From the NCBI GenBank assembly GCA_002348345.1, contig DEAY01000372.1, positions 1 to 6,522 of the forward strand: DNA of 6,522 nt, in the 5' to 3' direction. Positions 1 through 5,950 of the stretch are shown here, one piece after another; the first letter of the stretch is position 1; each line of letters opens with the position of its first letter. The stretch comes from Verrucomicrobia bacterium UBA2970 (GTDB taxonomy: Bacteria; Verrucomicrobiota; Verrucomicrobiia; Limisphaerales; AAA164-E04). The notes below the pieces were generated by a model. The model ran no database searches, was not told the DNA's origin, and saw only the letters and a list, made by a program, of their open reading frames with translations. The translations under genes were made by a program, and so were the position numbers.

Positions 1-1383
1 AAATCAACCCTGATGAATATCCTCGCCGGGGTCTTCCGCCCGGATCGCGGCACGATCCGATACTTGGGACGCCCGGTTCAATTTCACAGCACTCGCGAGG
101 CACAAACCGCCGGAATCGCCATTATCTTTCAGGAGTTAAATCTGATCCCCCAGTTGAGCGTTGCAGAAAATATTTTTCTCGGACGGGAACCCCTCAATCG
201 GCTAGGCATGATCGACTACAACCGCATCAACCGGGAGGCCGCCCAACTCCTGACCGAACTCGAGTGTGAGATTGACCCCGAGATTCCCGTCCGGCGCTTG
301 AGGGTCGGACAGCAGCAAATCGTGGAAATTGCCAAAGCCCTCTCCTTGAAGGCGCGGGTGATGATCATGGATGAACCAACTTCGGCGATTACCGAGCAGG
401 AAATCGCCACCCTCTTCCGCCTGATCAAACGCCTTAAGGCGGCCGGGACCGGAATGATCTACATCACCCATAAACTCGAGGAGCTCTTCGAAATCGCCGA
501 CGACGTGACCGTGTTCCGAGATGGCAAGTGGGTCGGCAGTCGCCCCATGGCCTCGCTTGATCGAAGCACCATGATTCAAATGATGGTGGGGCGAGACCTC
601 TCCGAACTGTATCCCAAAACCCCTTCGCAAGGAACCGAAGCCCTTCTCCAGGTTGAAGGGCTCACTCTCCGCTCAACGGAAGCGCCCTCTGTCCGTCTGG
701 TCGACCGATTCGATTTTCACGTCCATCAAGGGGAAGTATTGGGAATTTTCGGACTCATGGGAGCCGGCCGAACCGAATTGCTCGAAACGATCTTTGGACT
801 CCATCCACACCTCACGGAGGGGGCCATCACCTTGGGCGGAAACCCACTTACCATTCGCTCCCCTCGTGATGCCATCCGTGCTGGCATCGCCCTGGCTCCC
901 GAGGATCGCAAGGGGCAAGGACTCGTACTTAAGATGACGGTTGCCGAAAACGCCAGCCTCTCGGCGATCGGCCAATGTGAACGTGGGGGTCTCATTCGCC
1001 CGTCCAAGGAGACCGCGCTCGTCGACCGGTTCGTTCAACGCCTCACCATCAAGACCCCCTCGCTGCAACAAGTCATTCGAAATCTCAGTGGGGGCAACCA
1101 GCAAAAAGTCGTCCTGGCTAAGTGGCTTTCTACCGACCCGAAGGTGCTCCTCCTCGACGAACCCACCCGTGGGATCGACATCAATGCCAAGAAAGAGATC
1201 TATCGCTTGATCGATGAGCTCACTCAAACCGGGCTTGCCGTCGTGATGGTCTCCTCCGAACTACCCGAGGTCCTGGCGATTTCAGACCGGATCCTGGTGA
1301 TGTGCGAAGGGAAGAAAACCGGCGAATTCAACAGGGCCGAAGCCACCGAGGAACGGATTATGGAAGCGGCCCTCCCCCATTGA
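1..1383 (+). CDS. CUT2-family sugar ABC transporter, tandem ATP-binding protein (RbsA/MglA/XylG type), 5'-truncated
   Basis: This is the cytoplasmic ATPase that powers uptake of a monosaccharide (ribose, galactose, xylose or similar) through a CUT2 ABC transporter. The reading frame is open at the window edge: bases 1-12 encode KSTL, the end of the first Walker A, so the internal ATG at 13 is not the start and roughly 35-40 N-terminal residues are missing. Counting from the Met at 13, the first ABC domain shows a Q-loop (FQELNL, 39-44), a family-typical signature (RVGQQQ, 97-102), Walker B (MIMDEPTSA, 117-125) and an H-loop (ITHKLEEL, 151-158). The second domain shows a Walker A-like GLMGAGRTEL (247-256) with Arg in place of the catalytic Lys, a full signature LSGGNQQ (358-364) and Walker B LLLDEPTRGID (379-389). 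The Arg substitution is normal for this family. The sugar cannot be told from the ATPase. No permease or binding-protein gene follows; these would have to lie upstream or elsewhere. Confidence 0.95.
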   Translation, partial: KSTLMNILAGVFRPDRGTIRYLGRPVQFHSTREAQTAGIAIIFQELNLIPQLSVAENIFLGREPLNRLGMIDYNRINREAAQLLTELECEIDPEIPVRRLRVGQQQIVEIAKALSLKARVMIMDEPTSAITEQEIATLFRLIKRLKAAGTGMIYITHKLEELFEIADDVTVFRDGKWVGSRPMASLDRSTMIQMMVGRDLSELYPKTPSQGTEALLQVEGLTLRSTEAPSVRLVDRFDFHVHQGEVLGIFGLMGAGRTELLETIFGLHPHLTEGAITLGGNPLTIRSPRDAIRAGIALAPEDRKGQGLVLKMTVAENASLSAIGQCERGGLIRPSKETALVDRFVQRLTIKTPSLQQVIRNLSGGNQQKVVLAKWLSTDPKVLLLDEPTRGIDINAKKEIYRLIDELTQTGLAVVMVSSELPEVLAISDRILVMCEGKKTGEFNRAEATEERIMEAALPH

Positions 1384-1388
1384 GCAAC

Positions 1389-1411
1389 GATTGTCCCGAT
1401 GCGGGATCATC
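1389..1411 (+). terminator. Hairpin just after the ABC ATPase stop, possible weak terminator
   Basis: The arms gattgtcccg (1389-1398) and cgggatcatc (1402-1411) pair over ten positions with one G-T wobble and one mismatch, around a 3-base loop. It begins five bases after the ATPase stop codon. There is no U-tract directly behind it; the nearest T run (1438-1443) is 26 bases away. It may be an inefficient terminator, a 3'-end stabilising structure, or chance. Confidence 0.3.
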
Positions 1412-1433
1412 TCGAACCAATGGCGCTCGCTTA

Positions 1434-1463
1434 TTGATTTTTTGGAACGCCTTCATCCATAAT
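1434..1463 (+). promoter_or_regulatory. Possible sigma70-type promoter for the ThuA-domain gene
   Basis: TTGATT (1434-1439, four of six consensus matches) and CATAAT (1458-1463, five of six) are separated by 18 bases in the gap upstream of the ThuA-domain gene. Transcription would begin near 1470 and leave a leader of about 18 bases before the ATG at 1488. This was found by eye, and such matches occur by chance, but the placement and spacing are good. Confidence 0.35.
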
Positions 1464-1487
1464 TCCGCCAACAACCATTACAACCCC

Positions 1488-2498
1488 ATGAGAATGAACG
1501 CCATCCACGCAATGCTCAAGTCCCTCCTCCTCACCCCGTTTTTCCTCGGCATGATGACCACTCAGGCCAAGGACTGGGTCGTTTACGAAGGCGGTGCCGG
1601 CCCTGGTCACGGGAAGCATATTGTCTTTCTGACCGGAGACGAGGAATACCGATCAGAGGAGGGAATGCCGATGATGGGTAAGATTCTGGCAAAACATCAT
1701 GGGTTCAAGTGCACGGTCTTGTTCGCCGTGGACCCCGAAACAGGAGACATTGACCCCGACAACCAGACCAACCTGCCTGGATTTGAACGGATCTCGACCG
1801 CCGACCTGCTGGTGGTCTTCTATCGTTTCCGCGAACCCAACGACGATCAAATGAAGGTCTTTCAAGCCTACCTGGATTCCGGCAAACCGATCATTGGTCT
1901 CCGGACGGCAACGCATGCCTTCAACATGAAGCGAAACAAAACCAGTCCCTATCAGCGATACGATTTCCGTTCCGAGGAATGGAAGGGGGGCTTCGGGCAA
2001 CAGGTTTTGGGCGAAACCTGGATCAATCATCACGGTCACCACAAACGGGAAGCCACTCGTGGGTTGATTAACGGCGAACATCGCAACCATCCGATTCTGA
2101 AGGGGGTAGTTGATGTGTTTGGGACCTCGGATGTCTATGGGGTCCGCAATCTGAAACCCACCGACGATATCCTTCTTCACGGTGCGACCCTGACCGGCAT
2201 GAAACCCGACGATCCCATCAAACTCGAGACTTCCCTCATGCCGATCGCCTGGACGCGCTTGTACCAGGGAGCGTCTGGCAAGACCAACCGGATCTTCTGC
2301 ACCACCATGGGGGCCTCGGTGGACCTGCTCAGCGAGGACCTGCGACGACTCCTGGTCAATGCCTCCTACTGGTGTCTGGACATGGAGGATCAGATCCCCG
2401 ACCGCGCCAAGGTTTCCTACGTCGGCGCCTACCAACCGACCATGTATGGATTCGGCACCTACGTTCGTGGAGTGAAACCCTCCGCCCACGATTGGTAG
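1488..2498 (+). CDS. Secreted ThuA-domain protein (class I glutamine amidotransferase-like fold)
   Basis: A 336-residue exported protein of the ThuA family, a glutamine-amidotransferase-like fold linked to trehalose and sugar-derivative metabolism; its exact reaction is not established. The frame stays open back to 1302, overlapping the ABC ATPase, but the start at 1488 is chosen because it gives a signal peptide: charged MRMNAIH, hydrophobic core LLLTPFFLG (13-21), likely cleavage after TTQA (27). ATGs at 1494 and 1512 are also possible. Family landmarks follow: HIVFLTGDEEYRSEEG (44-59), GLRTATHAF (137-145), ETWINHHGHH (176-185), HRNHPILKG (198-206), SDVYGVR (214-220), PIAWTRLY (252-259), CTTMGAS (271-277) and a closing GFGTYVRGVKPS (321-332). 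I recognise this as the long ThuA form common in Planctomycetota and Verrucomicrobiota. No Shine-Dalgarno sequence precedes the start. It lies 104 bp after the sugar ATPase, which fits a role in sugar metabolism, but it may have its own promoter. Confidence 0.9.
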   Translation: MRMNAIHAMLKSLLLTPFFLGMMTTQAKDWVVYEGGAGPGHGKHIVFLTGDEEYRSEEGMPMMGKILAKHHGFKCTVLFAVDPETGDIDPDNQTNLPGFERISTADLLVVFYRFREPNDDQMKVFQAYLDSGKPIIGLRTATHAFNMKRNKTSPYQRYDFRSEEWKGGFGQQVLGETWINHHGHHKREATRGLINGEHRNHPILKGVVDVFGTSDVYGVRNLKPTDDILLHGATLTGMKPDDPIKLETSLMPIAWTRLYQGASGKTNRIFCTTMGASVDLLSEDLRRLLVNASYWCLDMEDQIPDRAKVSYVGAYQPTMYGFGTYVRGVKPSAHDW

Positions 2499-2561
2499 TT
2501 GTTTTTTTGATTGGGATTTCAGGGTTAAGATTCCGAAGCGTCGATCAGAAGCGATTGCACC

Positions 2562-3470
2562 ATGCTTGATCTCGAGTGGCTTGCCGCCCTCTGGCAACGA
2601 CACCAAGAGGAGTTTGACAAGGAGATTTCCCCCCTGTCGATTGGCTCGGAAGGGCTGAGGATCGGTGCCGGACCCCGACTCATGGGGGTGGTCAACCTCT
2701 CCCCTCAATCCTGGTATCGGGAAAGTGTCTGTTTGAGCCCCGAGGCGGCCATCCAGAGGGCCAAGCTTCTGCACACCCAGGGGGCCGACGTGATCGACAT
2801 CGGGGGTGAATCCACCTTGGGTCACGCCGAACGGGTATCGCCGGAGGACCAAATCAAAATGCTCCGCTCCATCGTGGCCCCCCTCATCGGCGAGGGACTG
2901 ACCCTCTCGGTCGAAACCTATTCGGCCACCGTGGCGGCGGCGGTCCTCCAAGAGGGGGCCCAGGTCATCAATATGACCGGCACCTCGGAATGTGAGCGGA
3001 TCTACCAACTCGCGGCCGAGGCCAACGCGGCGGTGATCGTCTCCTACGTCCAGGGCCCCCATGTTCGAGAGGTCGAGTCTCTGACGTTCTCGGGCGATCC
3101 TTACCGCGCCTTCCACGAGTATTTTAAGAAGGAGATCAATCGGGCCACTCAGCGGGGCCTGGAAAAAGTGATTCTCGATCCGGGACTCGGATTCTATTAC
3201 AAAAACTTGTCCGATGGAAACGCTCGGGTGCGCTATCAAATGGAGACCTTTGTCCAGTCGTTCCGACTGAACTCACTCGGCAAGCCCATCTGCCACGCAC
3301 TTCCCCACGCCTTCGAATTCTTCGGCGAAGAGGTGCGAACGGCCGAATCGTTCTTCGCGGTATTGGCCGCCCTTGGCAAAACGCACCTCCTCCGCACCCA
3401 CGAAATCCCAAGAGTCAAAGCGGTCATCGACACCCTTCAGTGCTTCACGAGCTCATCCTCCGCCCGGTAG
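2562..3470 (+). CDS. Divergent dihydropteroate synthase-like (pterin-binding TIM barrel) protein
   Basis: A 302-residue cytoplasmic protein of the dihydropteroate synthase (DHPS) superfamily. Landmarks in order: MGVVNLSPQSW (41-51, for the usual MGILNVTPDSF), GADVIDIGGEST (74-85), LSVETYSATVA (115-125), QVINMTG (134-140), VILDPGLGF (203-211) and LLRTHEI (276-282). Compared with E. coli FolP, the pterin-site Asn45, Asn137, Asp206, Arg278 and His280 appear kept. The Asp of the VDTYK motif has become Glu118, the Arg after EST is Leu86, and the SRK motif that contacts pterin and p-aminobenzoate is missing, with PHA (248-250) in its place. Some 38 residues precede the barrel. It may be a DHPS that has lost or changed its substrate, or another pterin-barrel enzyme. 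It starts 63 bp after the ThuA gene, without a Shine-Dalgarno sequence, and its last 18 bases overlap the convergent methyltransferase gene. The family is clear; folate synthesis is not supported, so no folP symbol is given. Confidence 0.85.
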   Translation: MLDLEWLAALWQRHQEEFDKEISPLSIGSEGLRIGAGPRLMGVVNLSPQSWYRESVCLSPEAAIQRAKLLHTQGADVIDIGGESTLGHAERVSPEDQIKMLRSIVAPLIGEGLTLSVETYSATVAAAVLQEGAQVINMTGTSECERIYQLAAEANAAVIVSYVQGPHVREVESLTFSGDPYRAFHEYFKKEINRATQRGLEKVILDPGLGFYYKNLSDGNARVRYQMETFVQSFRLNSLGKPICHALPHAFEFFGEEVRTAESFFAVLAALGKTHLLRTHEIPRVKAVIDTLQCFTSSSSAR

Positions 3471-4466
3471 GGATGCGGTAGGAGACGAACGGCAGACCAG
3501 GAGGCCATCCTCTCCCGTCTCCGAGGTGAGAACATGAACCACACGAATCCCCTGCTGTTCCAACATCATCGTCAGCAGGGGAACGGAGTATCGGTTCGAA
3601 CGGAAGACTCGCAATGAGCGTTCCTTGGAAAACCCAATCGATTTCCCGAACAGACCGACGGTCACGGTTTGGTTGAACGCAAACGAGGCCACAATCCGGG
3701 GCACCTCGCTCCGGTGAAGGCTTCCCTGGGCATGAAACGCGAGGGATCCGGCGTTGGAATAGATTCCCAACTCGGCCAATGAGGCCAGCAGCCACTCCCT
3801 GGTTTCGGGGTTGTCGTACTGGGAAACGATTCTCGGCGGCACCGTTCCATCGTACTCCGGGGAGTCCGGGATCAGATTGGCGTCCAGGAGCAGCCAATCT
3901 CCCTCCCTCAAGAGTGGCCCGATCCGGGGGATCAGGAACTCGGGCGCGAGCGTCGGAAGCATTCCAAAGAGCGTGTAGATCACCGGGCACCCGGCCCGGT
4001 AACGAGCAAGATCCCGCCAAAGGCTCGGCGACGTGAGATCGGCCACCGTCGCCCCAACCTCGCCATGGAACCCCGGGTGAACCCGTCGACGTTTTGCCTC
4101 AGCCACCAGTTCGAAGCTCCCATCGAGAAGCTGCACCTCGATCCGTCGCTTTCCCGAAACCTCGAACCACTGCCCCTCCTTCTCGGCCAATCCGCACCCC
4201 AGCGAGACCAATTCCACCGACCCCGAACCCAAAACCGTTTCCAACCATTCGAACAATCTTCGATAGAGAGCCTCAGCCGTCCGATCCTGCGAGGCGGATG
4301 CATACTGGACATGAAGACGTTCCCACAAGCTTGCCGACCGAGGCCCCTGATACAGAAAGATGGGCGGCACAAAGCCCTTGGAGATCGCGTCCAGGAACCG
4401 GTCCCTCCACCCATCCATCGACGCAGACGGATGAATATTAACCCCCAAGAGATCTTCCATTCTCAT
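3453..4466 (-). CDS. Methyltransf_33 family (EgtD-like) SAM-dependent methyltransferase
   Basis: A 337-residue cytoplasmic protein resembling the histidine-specific methyltransferase family that contains EgtD of ergothioneine synthesis. It shows a SAM-binding motif I, VSLGCGLAEKEG (87-98), an acidic strand end at LLDGSFELV (113-121), VADLTSP (141-147), and YTLFGMLPTLAP (164-175) where EgtD relatives have FLGSTIGNF, followed by GDWLLLDANLIPD (189-201). A C-terminal FRSNRYSVP (288-296) matches the conserved Ser...Tyr-Ser region near the substrate site. The acidic residue that precedes this Ser in EgtD and binds histidine appears to be Phe288, so the substrate is probably not histidine. No EgtB- or EgtC-like gene is visible. 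The start at 4466 gives MRMEDLLG; the ATG six bases further on is equally possible, and neither has a Shine-Dalgarno sequence. It lies 22 bp downstream of the HTTM gene and is probably co-transcribed with it; its 3' end overlaps the DHPS-like gene. The fold is well supported by motifs; the substrate is unknown. Confidence 0.75.
   Translation of the reverse strand: MRMEDLLGVNIHPSASMDGWRDRFLDAISKGFVPPIFLYQGPRSASLWERLHVQYASASQDRTAEALYRRLFEWLETVLGSGSVELVSLGCGLAEKEGQWFEVSGKRRIEVQLLDGSFELVAEAKRRRVHPGFHGEVGATVADLTSPSLWRDLARYRAGCPVIYTLFGMLPTLAPEFLIPRIGPLLREGDWLLLDANLIPDSPEYDGTVPPRIVSQYDNPETREWLLASLAELGIYSNAGSLAFHAQGSLHRSEVPRIVASFAFNQTVTVGLFGKSIGFSKERSLRVFRSNRYSVPLLTMMLEQQGIRVVHVLTSETGEDGLLVCRSSPTASLPGGG
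3548..3582. repeat. 10-bp perfect inverted repeat downstream of the DHPS-like gene, inside the methyltransferase gene
   Basis: TCCCCTGCTG (3548-3557) and its exact reverse complement CAGCAGGGGA (3573-3582) flank a 15-base spacer. The repeat starts 77 bases past the DHPS-like stop, where convergent transcripts would need to end, but no T run follows on either strand. It also encodes Leu-Leu and Gln-Gln-Gly codons of the methyltransferase, so chance from codon choice is a real alternative. Confidence 0.4.
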
Positions 4467-4488
4467 CTTTTATTATCGGTTTTGATCA

Positions 4489-5922
4489 TCATGGTTGAGC
4501 CCTCTCGTGAAACACGCGAACGAGCTCTCTGGGTCTGCCCGATGGCCCCGCAATCTGAAAGGAGAAAACCTCCACTTGCTCAATGGCCGCGGCCTCAGGA
4601 AACTCACGACCCCAACGTTCCATCCAAAACTGACATACGGGTCGCCAGGTGAGGCCTCGTTGTCTGAGGTTCAGCAGATAAGCCCGCCAACGATCCCCTC
4701 CTAAACTGGCAGCCGGACGGTTGGGGCGCCGCCAGGAAATCGGTTCCCCCGGACGCAGCACGTTGATCTCCTCGCCCGTGCCGAGCGTCCCCTTGATCAT
4801 CAACAAAGACGTGTCCGATGGGGGATCGGGCGAGAACATCGACCAGCTTTGATCCAAATGAAAGCGCTCCAGCCCCCACACCAACGGGGACGGAAGCATC
4901 GATTTCAATCGGTTTTTTTCGAATTGAACCTGACTCACACCGATATTCCAAAGCACCATGGCGATCGCACTCAACCCAGCCCCCCATTCTCCAGCTCGAT
5001 TCAACCGCACTTCACCCCGAACAGGATTCTTTCTGCACTGGATCACTCGTGGCAGAAGGGGAAGCAGAGCGAGGATCGAAATATAGGGAAACAGCCCTAC
5101 CTCGAGAAAAATCGCAAACCCCACCTGAAGCCCCCCCAGCAGGGCCAGCGCGCCCCATCGAACGCCGCGATGGGGCACCAACAGCATCAGGGGCGCCACC
5201 GATTCGATCCACAAGGTCGCCCTCGTCAAGAGAGGAAGCCATCCGGGGCGTCCCAGTAACCACCGCCCCCAATCGGACGTATAGTATTCCAACCTCAACA
5301 CCATCTCCAATGCCTCTCCCTGGCCCCAACTGGGTCCCGTCTTGCTGAGAAAGCTGAAGAAGTAGACCACCGAAACCTGCCAGACCAGCCCGATGCCAGC
5401 CGCGGTCATGACTCGCCCCGCTCCCCGCCGTCCAGCCCGCCATGCATCGACGCCCCACCGGGCGCCCAGCGGAAGAAACATGCCCCAGAACAAGACGACG
5501 ATCAGCAATTGATCCGCCCCGTACAACACCAGCGGATTCCTGGCATGAACCGCCGCCAACAAGAGCCATCCGATGAAACAACAACTTCGAGCACGAATCC
5601 CAAGCAGCATCCCGGCGCTGGCGACCAGAGCTCCCACGAAAAGCCCTCGCTGCCACCATCCGCTAGGGCTGAATTTATGCAACGGGAGTAAGGCCGGCGC
5701 ATCGGAATAGCCGACCGTCGCCTCCAAGGGGAGGATTCCCGATTCCGTGTAGTGGGTCTCAAAATCGACGAGCCGCGTTCCGAGATCCCAAACCAGCAGA
5801 AACCCGAGACCAATTCGAAATAGCGCCAGCGCATGCAGGTCAAGCGCAAATGCCGGGGCCCAGCGAGATCCCACGCCATCGACCAACACCGTCCGCAGAA
5901 CGTTGCCCCCCCTTAGGAACAT
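4489..5922 (-). CDS. HTTM-domain membrane protein, vitamin K-dependent gamma-carboxylase related
   Basis: A 477-residue integral membrane protein of the HTTM family (horizontally transferred transmembrane domain), the bacterial relatives of vitamin K-dependent gamma-glutamyl carboxylase. Hydrophobic stretches suggest eight or nine membrane segments, near 28-47, 93-109, 112-128, 137-153, 172-192, 233-250, 255-272, 275-291 and 313-330. Family landmarks are FRIGLGFLLVWDL (35-47), THYTESGILP (57-66), NPLVLYGADQLL (129-140), YFFSFLSKTGPSWGQG (187-202) and DQSWSMFSPDPP (357-368). Lys194 in the fourth sits where the carboxylase catalytic-base Lys lies. A soluble tail (about 331-477) follows. No propeptide-containing substrate or quinone-epoxide partner is visible, so carboxylation is unproven. 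The start at 5922 is the only upstream ATG and leaves a short N-terminal lead; it has no Shine-Dalgarno sequence. It lies 28 bp after the cytochrome gene and 22 bp before the methyltransferase gene, which suggests one operon. The family assignment is firm; the reaction is unknown. Confidence 0.88.
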   Translation of the reverse strand: MFLRGGNVLRTVLVDGVGSRWAPAFALDLHALALFRIGLGFLLVWDLGTRLVDFETHYTESGILPLEATVGYSDAPALLPLHKFSPSGWWQRGLFVGALVASAGMLLGIRARSCCFIGWLLLAAVHARNPLVLYGADQLLIVVLFWGMFLPLGARWGVDAWRAGRRGAGRVMTAAGIGLVWQVSVVYFFSFLSKTGPSWGQGEALEMVLRLEYYTSDWGRWLLGRPGWLPLLTRATLWIESVAPLMLLVPHRGVRWGALALLGGLQVGFAIFLEVGLFPYISILALLPLLPRVIQCRKNPVRGEVRLNRAGEWGAGLSAIAMVLWNIGVSQVQFEKNRLKSMLPSPLVWGLERFHLDQSWSMFSPDPPSDTSLLMIKGTLGTGEEINVLRPGEPISWRRPNRPAASLGGDRWRAYLLNLRQRGLTWRPVCQFWMERWGREFPEAAAIEQVEVFSFQIAGPSGRPRELVRVFHERAQP

Positions 5923-5950
5923 GGTTGGTTCACGCTAGGCCGTGGGACTC

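Noticed and set aside
673..1227. A 184-codon minus-strand frame opposite the ABC ATPase.
   Set aside because: It is a shadow of a strongly conserved ATPase domain, with no motif of its own.
1302..1487. A 62-codon N-terminal extension of the ThuA frame overlapping the ABC ATPase.
   Set aside because: It would bury the signal peptide that begins at 1488 and overlap a well-supported gene; the extension has no family similarity that I can see.
2499..2561. A T7 run (2502-2508) and TAAGAT (2526-2531) as a terminator or promoter before the DHPS-like gene.
   Set aside because: No stable hairpin directly precedes the T run, and the possible -35 boxes (TTGTTT at 2499, TTGATT at 2507) lie 21 or 13 bases from TAAGAT, outside the usual range.
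1653..3239. A 528-codon open frame on the minus strand, longer than most real genes here.
   Set aside because: It lies wholly antisense to the ThuA and DHPS-like genes, both backed by clear family motifs, and its translation shows no recognisable domain. GC-rich third positions readily give such shadow frames.
2562..3470. Calling the DHPS-like gene folP.
   Set aside because: The SRK motif and the VDTYK aspartate are missing, so folate synthesis cannot be supported from the sequence.
3453..4466. Calling the methyltransferase egtD.
   Set aside because: The histidine-contacting acidic residue appears replaced, and no ergothioneine partner gene is in the window.
4065..4652. A 195-codon plus-strand frame spanning the methyltransferase start and the end of the HTTM gene.
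   Set aside because: It is rich in Pro, Arg and Ser in the manner of antisense translations and has no domain; both minus-strand genes are better supported.
5012..5659. A 215-codon minus-strand frame, out of frame with the HTTM gene.
   Set aside because: It is an alternative-frame shadow of the HTTM membrane segments; the HTTM frame carries all the family motifs.
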